Origin: Chryseobacterium defluvii
GTDB taxonomy: Bacteria; Bacteroidota; Bacteroidia; Flavobacteriales; Weeksellaceae
Direction: 5' to 3'
DNA: 64,000 nt
Assembly: GCF_014204415.1 (NCBI RefSeq)
Contig: NZ_JACHLE010000007.1
Location: 28,993 to 92,992 of the forward strand
Position numbers and translations under genes: made by a program. Below are positions 23,989 through 33,990 of this stretch, piece after piece; position 1 is the first letter of the stretch, and each line of letters opens with the position of its first letter. Below the pieces are notes generated by a model. That model had not been told where the DNA came from, ran no database searches, and saw only the letters and a list, made by a program, of their open reading frames with translations.

Positions 23989-26289
23989 TTAAACCAAAGA
24001 AACCCTCAGCGCCAGTAATCCTGTAATTCCCTGAAGGTCTTCCACCCTCAAAAATTCTATATCAGACTGGAGGATGCCTTTTTTCTGGAGTTTATAGACA
24101 TATTCCAGGTATTCCTTTTGGTTTTCCATCCCGAAGTATACGATGGTGATCTTTCCGGGACATGTGATCCTTTCCGTAGAGTCTTTGATGTGGGCTTTAT
24201 CCAGCCTTTTCTTGATGATCTCGTAATAAGAATTATAAGCTCCGTCCACATCAAAACGTTTTTCGTCCATCCGGAAGCGGATATCTACCTTCTCATTATA
24301 GACAAAGATCAGGGAAGCAATATCCAACGGGATCGGAAGGTCTTTTTTAAAGCTCTGAAACTCACGCTCCATATTGCAGATGGTTTTCAGCTGCCAGTAT
24401 CTTAACTTATGAACCACTTTTGAGGTATAATGAATTTCAGGGGCAATGTTCTGTCCTGTGTACAGGTTATGCTCCACACCGTCAGATTTAAACCGTTCAT
24501 AATAATGCGGGAATACCTGCTGTGCCTTGATCTGGCTTTCATCCAGCATATCCGCCAGTTTTCTGTTCACGAGGGTAATGGAGTCATCCAGGCTTTTTCT
24601 GTTGGTATAGAAAAGGTCACTTTGAGGAAATACCTGCGAAAAGTACTCCTTAATTTTTTCCTTTACCGGCTTTGGGGATCTCACTTCCAGTTTTCCCTGC
24701 AGGTAAGGGTGTATTTCATCACGCAGCAATCTCTGGAAGCGCTGTTCGGTATCCGCTTTTATTTCATTGTTAAGCTCGTTCTCGAAAACATCCAGAGCGA
24801 GAAGGTACTTTTCAGAATCTGAATTGATGAGGGTGAAAATATCATGCAGGCAGTCAATTTGCTGATTAAGATCTTCCATCATCAGGTTGAAGCGCTTTTC
24901 CGAAGAAGAGCGGATATCGGAAAATCCGAAAAGAGGCGTAAGGTTTTTAAAGGAGATCTGTTTTAAAGTATATATCTTCTTACCTAAGGAAGCATTGAAA
25001 TATTTCTCAGCTTCATTCCTGAACTTCCAGACCACACTGTCGTGGATGGTAGTATATTCCCTTTGTATAATGGCTTCGATCTGGCTGTTCCTCTCAAAGG
25101 TGAACCTGCTGAGGGAAAAGATGATAATGTCTGCAAAGAATTCCAGTTTTTTAAGCTTTAAGCCGTTAAAGCTATTGGCTACCGGGGAAGTAAATTCCAT
25201 GACGGCAAGAAGCTCATTCTCTTTCATGATGGGGATCACCATGAAGCTTCGGATATTATTATCCTTGAGAATATTGAAAGAGGGAAGCGTTCTTATCTCT
25301 TCACTCATATTGTCCACATTGGAAACAACAATGGGTTTGGAATTATAGCTGAGGTTGTCAAAAGTAGTTTTTCGGGTCTCTTCATCAAGGGTATTGATCC
25401 AGAAATCCAGAATATGATTCGTGAAAAAATTATCGTATATCGGTACTTTTTCCAGCCTGTTATCCTTGCTGTTGAAAAGCATTAATCCGAAATTCAGTTC
25501 GGCGACATCAAAATAAGATTTGAAGATCTCCTTCAGGTTTTCATCCGGGATGAGGTTTTCAGGATCAATTTTGATCATGCTGGATTTCAGGTCGGATAAA
25601 GCCACTTCAGAAGTACAGTCTACGAGTGAAATAATGGTAAATCCGCTCAATATCCATGATTTTGAGGGGAAATATTTTTTCCACAGCTTTATATCATCCA
25701 AATTCTCCAATAGCATATCCAGAACATCATCAGGCGGTATTTTGGCATTTTCAGTAGGGTAAATTTCCGTAAAATCAGAATTCACCGTGATCTTGTAATG
25801 CTTCATGATCCCCTGTTTATTGGGAATATCATAATAAAAGGGTAGAGAAGACCTGATGTCTTTTTTGAAATAGGCCTGCAGGATCAGGCAGCCGCAGAAT
25901 ACATAGAATTCATCATCGTCTATATTCCTCAGTTCAATTTCAAAATCTTTTCCGGCATCTTTGAGGATATTTTTGAACCTTTCGGTATAATTGAAGGTAA
26001 TATTGGAAAGCGGTATGCTTGCGGCTTTTATTTCATTCAACGTTAAACCGGTCGGGAAAAGGTCTGCCAGTAAAAGCTTGATCAGGTCTTCATATTTTTC
26101 CAATAACGAAATATCCTGAAACCCGTTTTTGAGTTCCTGAAAATTCTTTATCTTGTCTATAAGCGATTCGGCATAGTTGACACGGTATTCCAGGCGGTCG
26201 TTATAACGTATGTGTTCAAGAACATCCAAATATTTTTTGAATGAGATATAGACCTGGAAGGGTGCGTCTTTTTTGTAAAGATGAGCCAA
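23989..26289 (-). CDS. large GAF-domain cytosolic protein
   Basis: A protein of 766 residues without signal peptide or membrane helices. A GAF domain lies at about 243-410 (NFGLMLFNSKDNRLEKVPIY, IVVSNVDNMSE, IRSFMVIPIMKENELLAVME). The parts before and after are helical with no enzymatic motif I can name, and no kinase, cyclase or HTH output is visible. Large GAF proteins of this form are conserved in flavobacteria. The ligand and output are unknown. Confidence 0.72.
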   Translation of the reverse strand: MAHLYKKDAPFQVYISFKKYLDVLEHIRYNDRLEYRVNYAESLIDKIKNFQELKNGFQDISLLEKYEDLIKLLLADLFPTGLTLNEIKAASIPLSNITFNYTERFKNILKDAGKDFEIELRNIDDDEFYVFCGCLILQAYFKKDIRSSLPFYYDIPNKQGIMKHYKITVNSDFTEIYPTENAKIPPDDVLDMLLENLDDIKLWKKYFPSKSWILSGFTIISLVDCTSEVALSDLKSSMIKIDPENLIPDENLKEIFKSYFDVAELNFGLMLFNSKDNRLEKVPIYDNFFTNHILDFWINTLDEETRKTTFDNLSYNSKPIVVSNVDNMSEEIRTLPSFNILKDNNIRSFMVIPIMKENELLAVMEFTSPVANSFNGLKLKKLEFFADIIIFSLSRFTFERNSQIEAIIQREYTTIHDSVVWKFRNEAEKYFNASLGKKIYTLKQISFKNLTPLFGFSDIRSSSEKRFNLMMEDLNQQIDCLHDIFTLINSDSEKYLLALDVFENELNNEIKADTEQRFQRLLRDEIHPYLQGKLEVRSPKPVKEKIKEYFSQVFPQSDLFYTNRKSLDDSITLVNRKLADMLDESQIKAQQVFPHYYERFKSDGVEHNLYTGQNIAPEIHYTSKVVHKLRYWQLKTICNMEREFQSFKKDLPIPLDIASLIFVYNEKVDIRFRMDEKRFDVDGAYNSYYEIIKKRLDKAHIKDSTERITCPGKITIVYFGMENQKEYLEYVYKLQKKGILQSDIEFLRVEDLQGITGLLALRVSLV

Positions 26290-26428
26290 GTTTGAAATTT
26301 AAAGTAAAGTTATAAGTATTTTTATATATTCCAATAACAAAATCAAAAGAAAAAGAGAAGAGTCCCGAAGGGACGATTTAAAAAAGAATTGGATATAATC
26401 CAATTACATATGGCAATTAGTCCATATT

Positions 26429-26460
26429 AAAAAAGCACAACTAAAATGTTGTGCTTTTTT
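26429..26460 (-). terminator. terminator at the end of the nuo operon
   Basis: Perfect 13-bp stem AAAAAAGCACAAC / GTTGTGCTTTTTT with a 6-base loop; works in both directions. It lies 21 bases past the nuoN stop. Confidence 0.9.
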
Positions 26461-26480
26461 ATTTTTATATTGATGATTTC

Positions 26481-27866
26481 TTACAATCCGAATTGTTTTG
26501 CAAATAAATCAGGGAAAACACCCAATGCAATAATTGAAATAATAATAAATACTGCTACAATATTATACGTAGGGGTAACTTTCTCCGAAGTTTTGAAGGT
26601 AGTTTCTTTAAAGAAGAACATGGCAATGATCAGCCTTAAATAATAAGCAATGGAGATTGCCGAACCTAAAACGGCGATCAGCACCAAAAATGCAGCTCCG
26701 TTCATGGCTTGGGAAAATAAAGCAAATTTACCCATAAATCCGGCTGTTAGCGGAACCCCTGCCATAGAAAGCATAGAGATTGCTGCCACGGTTGCCAAAA
26801 GAGGCTCAGATTTGGCCAATCCCTTAAATGCCCCGAAAGAGGTCTCTCTTTTTAATTTTTCTACCCAGATCAGGCACATAAATACACCTACTGTAGATAA
26901 AGAGTAAGCAAATAAATAGAATGCCAAGCTATCAGAAGAAAGTTCCAGACTTTTTATCCCGAAGAAAACCAATCCCATATAACCGGCATGGGATACTGAT
27001 GAATACGCCAGCATCCTCTTGGCATTCGTCTGTGCAAGTCCCATTGCATTGGCAAGGAACAGGGTGATGATAATGAATACACCCAGAACATTGATCCATT
27101 CATGGGTAACTCCTGCAAAGCCAATGGTCATTAATCTGAAGAATGCAAAAAACCCGGAGATCTTTACCACACTGGCCATAAAAGCAGTAATTAATGACGG
27201 GGAACCGGAGTAAACATCCGGGCTCCACATATGGAAAGGAGCCAGAGCCACTTTGAAGGCCATAGCACAAAGCATAAGAATAACTCCTAAAATGAACATG
27301 ACATTTTTAGGGTTTTCCATTCCAAAATTCAATATTGTATATAAATCGAAACTTCCGGTACTTCCATAGATAAATGCAATGCCAAACAGCAGGAATCCCG
27401 TTGCAAATGCACCCATTAAGAAATATTTAATAGAAGCTTCGTTAGATCTCAGATCGGTTTTATTGGTTCCGGCCATTACATATAAAGGAATGGAAAGGAT
27501 CTCAATACCCAGGAATAAGGTAACTAAATTCTGGAATCCGAAAAGGATAATACCCCCGCATAATGCAAACAGCATCAGTGCATACAATTCAGACTGATGG
27601 CTTCTGTGATTGCTGAAGGCAAAACCTCCCAGAAAAAACAACAATAGGGTGGTTACAATTGAAATTTTTGTGAACAGGGCTGTATCTGCACCATACTCAT
27701 ACATTTTTTTGTACTGTTCAAAGAATGAACATTCCGGTAAAAAACTTACGTATAATGCAACGATCAATCCCAAAATCCCAATGTATCTTGCGAATTTTCC
27801 CTGTTCAAAAACTCCTGAAAATAACGCAATAACTGCCGTTAGGAAAACAATAATTAAAACACTCAT
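26481..27866 (-). CDS. nuoN: NADH-quinone oxidoreductase subunit N
   Basis: A protein of 461 residues from the ATG at 27866 (MSVLIIVFLTAVIALF); the frame extends to 27905 but only through the spacer repeat. It has about 14 helices and the antiporter-like core motifs LFLGIEILSIPLYVMAG and FHMWSPDVYSGSPSLITAF, with KISGFFAFFR and HAGYMGLVFF. It is one of the three proton-pumping antiporter-like subunits of complex I. Last gene of the operon. Confidence 0.96.
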   Translation of the reverse strand: MSVLIIVFLTAVIALFSGVFEQGKFARYIGILGLIVALYVSFLPECSFFEQYKKMYEYGADTALFTKISIVTTLLLFFLGGFAFSNHRSHQSELYALMLFALCGGIILFGFQNLVTLFLGIEILSIPLYVMAGTNKTDLRSNEASIKYFLMGAFATGFLLFGIAFIYGSTGSFDLYTILNFGMENPKNVMFILGVILMLCAMAFKVALAPFHMWSPDVYSGSPSLITAFMASVVKISGFFAFFRLMTIGFAGVTHEWINVLGVFIIITLFLANAMGLAQTNAKRMLAYSSVSHAGYMGLVFFGIKSLELSSDSLAFYLFAYSLSTVGVFMCLIWVEKLKRETSFGAFKGLAKSEPLLATVAAISMLSMAGVPLTAGFMGKFALFSQAMNGAAFLVLIAVLGSAISIAYYLRLIIAMFFFKETTFKTSEKVTPTYNIVAVFIIISIIALGVFPDLFAKQFGL

Positions 27867-27956
27867 AATATAGATTTGAGATGCGAGACACGAGACATGA
27901 GACAAAAATTCTGATTTCTCATTTCCTGATCTGCTAATTTTTTAAATTTTAATTTT
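27867..27956. repeat. degenerate word tract between nuoM and nuoN
   Basis: GAGATGCGAGACACGAGACA followed by TGAGAC, then TTCTGATTTCTCATTTCCTG. No gene or hairpin of note. Confidence 0.5.
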
Positions 27957-29450
27957 TTAACTGGCCATCGCTGTATAGATAAACTTCAGCGAACTGCTCA
28001 CCATATCGATTACCGGCTGTGGGAAAATACCCAGCAGGATCACAAAAACCGCTAAACTTGCCAATACGGAGAATTCTGCCCCTGATAAATCTTTGGCTGT
28101 GCTCAATATGGTTTCATCCCCTTCCCCGAACATTACTTTTCCGTAAAATCTCAACAGGTAAACCGCACAAAGTATGACCGTAAGACCGGCAATTACAGCT
28201 GCCAGTCCGTTATAGGCAAAAACTGATTTGATCAGGATAAATTCCCCAATGAAACCGTTGGTCAACGGAACTCCCATTGAACCTAATATAATGATCAGGA
28301 ACAACACGGCAAACTTAGGGGCTACTTTGGCTAAGCCGCCCATTTGTCTGATGTCCCTTGATTTAAATCTTTTATATAATATGTCGCAACAATAGAACAA
28401 GCCCACTACGTTGATACCGTGAGCAAATGTCTGTACCAAAGCTCCTTCAGCTCCTTCAATGGTAAAGGTTCCTCTTAAGGTAACTGCGGCTGAAGCGAAG
28501 ATTCCTGCAACCATCAATCCAACGTGAGAGAAAGATGAATAAGCTATGATTCTCTTCATATCGGTCTGAATGATAGCGATAAGTGCTCCGTGAAGAATTC
28601 CTACAATCGCAAGAATGATCACGATCTGTCCTGAAATTCCTGCAATCGGAATCGGAGTGATCGGCAGTAGATAACGCATCACCCCATACACTGCCATTTT
28701 CAGCATAATCCCTGATAAAAGCATCGATCCCTGAGTAGGAGAGTAGGTATAAGTATCCGGCTGCCATGTATGGAACGGGAATACCGGTAATTTCACTGCA
28801 AATGCGAAGAAGATGAACCAGAATACCACAGTCTGCTGGGTCTCGTTAAGCATAGCATTGTACAGGTCTGTTAAAGCGAATGATGCGGAGTGATTGTACA
28901 CATAGATCAATCCGGCTAACATGAATAATGACCCGACGAATGTATAAACGAAGAATTTTGTAGTGAATTCGAACCTTTTGTTTTCCTGGCCCCAAAGTCC
29001 GGCAATGAACCAGATCGGTATTAAAGTTACTTCCCAGAAAATGTAGAACAGCAATCCGTCTAAAGATGTGAAAACCCCTACAAGCCCGAATTGCATCAGC
29101 AAAATCAAACCATAGAAAGAGTTTCTGTAGTTTACATTTTCATTGAAAGAAGATAAAATAATTAACGGCGTTAAGATGTTGGTCAATAATAAAAGCAGCA
29201 TGCTCATTCCGTCGATCCCGAAATGAAGCGAGCTTTTTATGAATTTTGACCAGGGATAATTGATCTCATGCTGCAATACACTGTCTACAGTAGGAGTAAA
29301 ATCAAAACTATCTACAATATAGAAAGTGACAAGCATTTGTATCAATGCAATTCCCAACGCCAAATATTTGCCGGATTTATTATTCCATGCAAAAACTAAT
29401 CCCGAACCTACCAGAGGTAAAAGTAATAATGTTAATAAATAATACGACAT
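27957..29450 (-). CDS. nuoM: NADH-quinone oxidoreductase subunit M
   Basis: A protein of 497 residues with about 14 membrane helices. Conserved parts include LHFGIDGMSMLLLLLTNILT, the membrane-embedded Glu in FYIFWEVTLIPIWFIAG, the Lys of FFAFAVKLPVFPFHTWQPDT and SSFSHVGLMVAG. It forms an antiporter-like half channel of complex I. It is separated from nuoL by 2 bases. Confidence 0.97.
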   Translation of the reverse strand: MSYYLLTLLLLPLVGSGLVFAWNNKSGKYLALGIALIQMLVTFYIVDSFDFTPTVDSVLQHEINYPWSKFIKSSLHFGIDGMSMLLLLLTNILTPLIILSSFNENVNYRNSFYGLILLMQFGLVGVFTSLDGLLFYIFWEVTLIPIWFIAGLWGQENKRFEFTTKFFVYTFVGSLFMLAGLIYVYNHSASFALTDLYNAMLNETQQTVVFWFIFFAFAVKLPVFPFHTWQPDTYTYSPTQGSMLLSGIMLKMAVYGVMRYLLPITPIPIAGISGQIVIILAIVGILHGALIAIIQTDMKRIIAYSSFSHVGLMVAGIFASAAVTLRGTFTIEGAEGALVQTFAHGINVVGLFYCCDILYKRFKSRDIRQMGGLAKVAPKFAVLFLIIILGSMGVPLTNGFIGEFILIKSVFAYNGLAAVIAGLTVILCAVYLLRFYGKVMFGEGDETILSTAKDLSGAEFSVLASLAVFVILLGIFPQPVIDMVSSSLKFIYTAMAS

Positions 29451-29452
29451 TA

Positions 29453-31366
29453 TTATTGTAATAAAAAGTTAACAATCAATATAATTCCCACCGCTAAAGA
29501 CATGACAAGAATATAATTCTCCACATTTCCGTTCTGAAGACGCTTCATAGATCTTCCGCTGTCTTCAGCACCTTCGCCTATGAAGTCTACAAAACGGTCT
29601 AAGATCCCCTTATCAAACATCTTTCCTCCGCGTCCTAATCCTTCAACGGTTTTTACAATCAATGCGTTGTAAAGTTCGTCCACATACAATTTTTTAGCAG
29701 AAAGTTTTTCCCATCCTGTATAATTTTCCTCTGGAAGAGCCATCTTTTTCTTATTCACATACGTGTTTTTAACGATGAACCATACGGAGAAGAACATGAC
29801 CACGGTAGCGGCCAAAAGTATCATTTCCGTATTGAACGGAACTCCTGAAAGCGTGGCTTCCATCTGTTTGAAACTTTCTTCGGTAAGAACCGGTTTCAAC
29901 CATTCCATCAATTTGGCATAGTGGCCATGGCCAATGAAATGAGGAAGATTAATAAAACCTCCGATTACGGAAAGTATGGCCAATACTATCAATGGTAATG
30001 TCATATTGAGCGGGCTTTCGTGTAAATGGTGTTTTTGTTCTTCAGTACCTCTGAACTCTCCGTGGAAAGTCAGATAATACAGCCTGAACATATAAGTTGC
30101 CGTAACAGCCGCTAAAATGAATAACATTACCCAGTAAGCAGGGTTTTTAGCAAAAGTTGCCACTAAAATTTCGTCTTTGGAAATCATCCCTGAAAGTAAA
30201 GGGAATCCTGATATAGCCAATGTTCCGATAAGGAAAGTAATATGAGTAACCGGAATTACTTTTTTAAGCCCGCCCATGAAACGCATATCCTGCTCGCCAC
30301 TCATCGCGTGGATCACAGAACCTGCTCCCAGGAATAACAAAGCCTTGAAGAAAGCGTGTGTCATTACATGGAACATAGCTGTTGTATAAGCCCCCAACCC
30401 TAAAGCAATGAACATAAATCCAAGCTGTGAAACGGTAGAGTAAGCCAATACTTTTTTGATGTCGTTCTGGCGGAGTGCATAGAAACCAGCAAGAGCAGCC
30501 GTTAAGAATCCGATCAATAAAATTCCTCCCTGAACCGTAGGTGCTAAAGTGAATAAGAAATTAGATCTTACCACTAAATAGATACCCGCCGTAACCATCG
30601 TTGCAGCGTGGATCAAAGCAGAAACAGGAGTAGGCCCGGCCATCGCATCCGGTAACCAAGTATATAAAGGAACCTGTGCAGATTTACCGGTTGCCCCGAT
30701 AAATAAACTCGCTGTAATAAAGATAATTACGGTTCCGTCCAATTCAAATTTTCCGGCATTCTGAGCGACGGAAAGATAATCCAGGGCATTGGTTTGGGAG
30801 GCGATCATAAAGATCCCGATCAATAACGCAAGGTCACCAATCCTGTTCATGATGAATGCTTTTCTTGCAGCTTTACCATATTCTTCGTTGGTGTACCAGA
30901 ACCCGATCAACAGATAGGAGCAAAGTCCTACACCTTCCCATCCGATGAACAGGATAAGATAGTTGCTTCCCATAACCAAAAGCAACATGGAGAAGATGAA
31001 AAGATTCAAATAAGTAAAGAATTTATAGAAACCTTTGTCATGGCTCATATATCCGATAGAGTAAAGATGGATCAGAGAACCGATCCCCGTAACGATCATA
31101 ATCATCATTAACGAAAGCTGATCGATCTGGAAACCGAAATTGATCTGAATCCCATTTACCCTGAACCATTCAAAAGCTTTTACAATAACAGGCTGGCTTT
31201 CGGAATCGAAATTCATGAAAAGGTTCACCGCAATGCAGAAAGGTATAAAAACTACTGCGGTTGCCAGGCTGCCTACCAGTATTTTTGGAAGATTTTTCCC
31301 GAATAAGCCATTAATAAGAAAACCTAAAAGTGGTAAAAGTACTATTGCATACACTAAATTTTCCAT
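29453..31366 (-). CDS. nuoL: NADH-quinone oxidoreductase subunit L
   Basis: A protein of 637 residues, the largest antiporter-like subunit. Motifs include FQIDQLSLMMIMIVTGIGSL, the Glu-containing FIGWEGVGLCSYLLIGFW, GKSAQVPLYTWLPDAMAGPT and HAFFKALLFLGAGSVIH. The C-terminal part carries the long lateral helix and final membrane anchor (NYILVMSLAVGIILIVNFLL). Tight spacing to nuoK and nuoM. Confidence 0.97.
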   Translation of the reverse strand: MENLVYAIVLLPLLGFLINGLFGKNLPKILVGSLATAVVFIPFCIAVNLFMNFDSESQPVIVKAFEWFRVNGIQINFGFQIDQLSLMMIMIVTGIGSLIHLYSIGYMSHDKGFYKFFTYLNLFIFSMLLLVMGSNYLILFIGWEGVGLCSYLLIGFWYTNEEYGKAARKAFIMNRIGDLALLIGIFMIASQTNALDYLSVAQNAGKFELDGTVIIFITASLFIGATGKSAQVPLYTWLPDAMAGPTPVSALIHAATMVTAGIYLVVRSNFLFTLAPTVQGGILLIGFLTAALAGFYALRQNDIKKVLAYSTVSQLGFMFIALGLGAYTTAMFHVMTHAFFKALLFLGAGSVIHAMSGEQDMRFMGGLKKVIPVTHITFLIGTLAISGFPLLSGMISKDEILVATFAKNPAYWVMLFILAAVTATYMFRLYYLTFHGEFRGTEEQKHHLHESPLNMTLPLIVLAILSVIGGFINLPHFIGHGHYAKLMEWLKPVLTEESFKQMEATLSGVPFNTEMILLAATVVMFFSVWFIVKNTYVNKKKMALPEENYTGWEKLSAKKLYVDELYNALIVKTVEGLGRGGKMFDKGILDRFVDFIGEGAEDSGRSMKRLQNGNVENYILVMSLAVGIILIVNFLLQ

Positions 31367-31369
31367 TCC

Positions 31370-31699
31370 TTATCCTCTTAATTTATTAAATATACTCACA
31401 TCTACAGAACGGGTATTTCTATACAGCATAGCAATAATTGCCAGTCCGACCGCTACTTCTGCGGCAGCAACCACCATAATGAAGAAAACCAGAAGTTGTC
31501 CGTCACCATTACCTTTGTATGCTGAAAAAGCAGCCAGTAAAAGGTTTACGGAATTAAGCATAAGCTCTACACAACCCAGAATTACAATAGCATTTTTTCT
31601 AAGCAATACTCCCAATACTCCCAAACAGAATAATACTGAAGAAAGAATGATGAAGTACTCCAAAGGAATGCTTTGTATAAATGTATTTACTTCTCCCAT
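31370..31699 (-). CDS. nuoK: NADH-quinone oxidoreductase subunit K
   Basis: A protein of 109 residues with three helices. The conserved Glu residues are in LGCVELMLNSVNLLLAAF and VVAAAEVAVGLAI, which lie on the proton path through the membrane arm. Confidence 0.96.
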   Translation of the reverse strand: MGEVNTFIQSIPLEYFIILSSVLFCLGVLGVLLRKNAIVILGCVELMLNSVNLLLAAFSAYKGNGDGQLLVFFIMVVAAAEVAVGLAIIAMLYRNTRSVDVSIFNKLRG

Positions 31700-31702
31700 A
31701 AT

Positions 31703-32200
31703 TTATAAATCTTTTTTACCGATTAATACCGCACCTACGATACCTGCCAAAATAAGGATGGAAGCAAGTTCAAACGGTAAAACATATTCACTGAATAAAA
31801 GTCGGCCCAGATTTTTGGTAAGGCCCACTCCTTTGTCTACATTATCCACTACGATATGGTTTTCTTTCACTCCTCTGAATACGCCTAAAACACCTATCAA
31901 TAGAAGACCTGCCGTAAAAACCCCGACAAACTTTAAAGTATTATTCTTCTTACTTTCGTCTTCTTTATTAAGGTTAAGCATCATCAGGATGTAAAGGAAC
32001 AATACCATAATGGCTCCGGCATATACTATGATCTGGATGATCGCCAGGAACTGTGCATTCAGAAGAATGTACATTCCCGCAATGGAAAACATCGTAACAA
32101 TTAATGATAAAATGGCGTACAGAGGATTTCTTGCAAATACAAAATATACAGCACTTGCCACTGCTAAAAACGCCACCAGGAAAAATAAAAACTGATCCAT
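31703..32200 (-). CDS. nuoJ: NADH-quinone oxidoreductase subunit J
   Basis: A protein of 165 residues with five helices; AQFLAIIQIIVYAGAIMVLF is the hallmark with the Tyr and pi-bulge region of helix 3. It begins on the last base of nuoI (TAATG-type overlap at 32200). Confidence 0.95.
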   Translation of the reverse strand: MDQFLFFLVAFLAVASAVYFVFARNPLYAILSLIVTMFSIAGMYILLNAQFLAIIQIIVYAGAIMVLFLYILMMLNLNKEDESKKNNTLKFVGVFTAGLLLIGVLGVFRGVKENHIVVDNVDKGVGLTKNLGRLLFSEYVLPFELASILILAGIVGAVLIGKKDL

Positions 32201-32754
32201 TATTTTACTGCATTTCTTTGTTTCTCGGATTGCCTTGTGGTGATATCAATCCTTTCGTTTATTTTTTCAACCAATTTATCTTTTCCGTAGATAAAAGAAC
32301 CTCTATTGGTTTCTACATCTACCAGTCTGTCTGTTAAATAGATCGCAGATTTAGGGCAGGCTTCTTCACACATCCCGCAGAAGATACATCTCAGCATGTT
32401 GATCTCATATACTGAGGCATATTTCTCTTCTCTGTACAGGTGCTTTTCTTCCTTAGTCCTTTCAGCAGCAGTCATAGTGATCGCTTCCGCAGGGCAGGCT
32501 ACGGCACAAAGCCCGCAGGCCGTACATCTTTCTTTTCCTTCCTCATCTCTTTTCAGAACGTGCTGGCCCCTCCATATGGTAGTTCTTGGCTTTTGCACTT
32601 CAGGATAAGAATAAGTGGGAGTTCCCTTTACGATATTTCTTACAGCATGCTTGAAGGTAATCCCCATTCCTTTGAAGATCGCAGGAAGATAGATTTTCTC
32701 AGCAAGTGTCATTTCTTTGTTGGAAACAACTTTTGATCTGTTTGTAAGTTTCAT
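32200..32754 (-). CDS. nuoI: NADH-quinone oxidoreductase subunit I
   Basis: A protein of 184 residues carrying two ferredoxin-type clusters: CTACGLCAVACPAEAITM near residue 77 and CIFCGMCEEACPKSAIYL near 123. These are the N6a and N6b [4Fe-4S] centres that pass electrons toward NuoB. A basic N-terminal extension precedes them. Confidence 0.97.
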   Translation of the reverse strand: MKLTNRSKVVSNKEMTLAEKIYLPAIFKGMGITFKHAVRNIVKGTPTYSYPEVQKPRTTIWRGQHVLKRDEEGKERCTACGLCAVACPAEAITMTAAERTKEEKHLYREEKYASVYEINMLRCIFCGMCEEACPKSAIYLTDRLVDVETNRGSFIYGKDKLVEKINERIDITTRQSEKQRNAVK

Positions 32755-32844
32755 TTATTATAGATTAGATGTTAGAAGTTAGATGTTAGAAACTAGATTT
32801 TTAAATCATTATCACATCACCTCATTATCAAATTATCAAATTTT
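32755..32844. repeat. degenerate word tract between nuoH and nuoI
   Basis: TAGATTAGATGTTAGAAGTT, AGATGTTAGAAACTAGAT and then ATCACATCACC, TCATTATCAAATTATCAAAT: at least two word families in one spacer. Confidence 0.55.
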
Positions 32845-33906
32845 TTAATTTCCAAATGCTAAAATTACAGCACCTGTAATGAGCAGATTAACTAATGCCA
32901 TAGGAATTAAAGTTTTCCATCCCAGGTGCATCAGCTGATCATATCTGAATCTCGGAAGCGTCCATCTGATCCACATAAAGATAAGGATTCCGATGATCGT
33001 TTTCGTTAAAAATGCCACAATACTTAAAATTCCGGCAGTGTTCTCACCCCAGTTCTGGGTTACCCACTCAATTCCCGGATAGTTATATCCCCCGAAGAAG
33101 AGAACGACCATGAAAGCGTTGGAAATAAACATATTCACATATTCCCCGAACATATATAATCCTAGCTTCATAGATGAGTATTCTGTAGAGTATCCGGTTA
33201 CCAGCTCAGATTCACACTCAGGTAAATCGAAAGGATGCCTGTTCGTTTCTGCCAAAGCAGCCACGAAGAATACCAGGAATGCTATCGGCTGATAAAGAAT
33301 ATTCCAGTTCATCCCGTCAAGAGCAAAAAGCCCCCATATTTTTCCGGTAGACTGGCTTTCAGAAATTACTTTCAGATCTAAGCTTCCTGTCATCATAATG
33401 ATGGACAGCAAAGCCAGTCCCATTGCCAATTCGTAAGAGATCATCTGTGAAGAGGCACGGATAGCTCCAATTAATGAATATTTGTTATTGGAAGCCCACC
33501 CCCCGATCATGATTCCGTAAACTCCAATGGAAGCCATCCCGATGATATACAAGACACCCACATCAATATTGGCTACCTGTAAATCGAAAGAAGTACCTCC
33601 GATATTTAAACTTTTACCCCATGGAATAACCGCTCCCGTGATCAGTGAAATAAACATAACCAGGGCCGGTCCCAATACAAAAAGGAATTTTTCTGCGTTG
33701 GCCGGTGTAAAATCTTCTTTAAAGAAAAATTTACCCCCGTCGGCAAGAGGCTGTAATAATGCAAAAGGCCCGGCTCTGTTCGGTCCGATCCTGTCCTGCA
33801 TGATCGCTGCTACTTTTCTTTCTGCCCAGGTAGAGTAGGCAGCTACCGTTAGCGATAGCAGGAAAAGTGCCAGTACAAGTATAAGTTTAAATGTAAGTAA
33901 ATCCAT
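32845..33906 (-). CDS. nuoH: NADH-quinone oxidoreductase subunit H
   Basis: A protein of 353 residues with eight helices. It has the quinone-chamber motif WAERKVAAIMQDRIGPNRAG near residue 27, the acidic loop FAETNRHPFDLPECESELV near 215 (written AETNRHPFDLPE in the sequence), and WIRWTLPRFRYDQLMHLGWK. It joins the peripheral and membrane arms of complex I. Confidence 0.97.
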   Translation of the reverse strand: MDLLTFKLILVLALFLLSLTVAAYSTWAERKVAAIMQDRIGPNRAGPFALLQPLADGGKFFFKEDFTPANAEKFLFVLGPALVMFISLITGAVIPWGKSLNIGGTSFDLQVANIDVGVLYIIGMASIGVYGIMIGGWASNNKYSLIGAIRASSQMISYELAMGLALLSIIMMTGSLDLKVISESQSTGKIWGLFALDGMNWNILYQPIAFLVFFVAALAETNRHPFDLPECESELVTGYSTEYSSMKLGLYMFGEYVNMFISNAFMVVLFFGGYNYPGIEWVTQNWGENTAGILSIVAFLTKTIIGILIFMWIRWTLPRFRYDQLMHLGWKTLIPMALVNLLITGAVILAFGN

Positions 33907-33990
33907 TTTATTTAGATATTTAGATGTCAGATACTAGATACCAGATGGTCTGAAGTTCGTAATCTGAAATCTGATGTCTTTTAATTAAAT
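33907..33990. repeat. degenerate word tract between nuoG and nuoH
   Basis: TAGATATTTAGATGTCAGAT followed by ACTAGATACCAGATGG and then CTGAAATCTGATGTC. Confidence 0.5.

Noticed and set aside
31215..31994. Long plus-strand frame of 259 codons opposite nuoL/K/J
   Set aside because: It lies wholly antisense to well-conserved complex I genes, has no recognisable domain, and its composition mirrors codon positions of the genes below.
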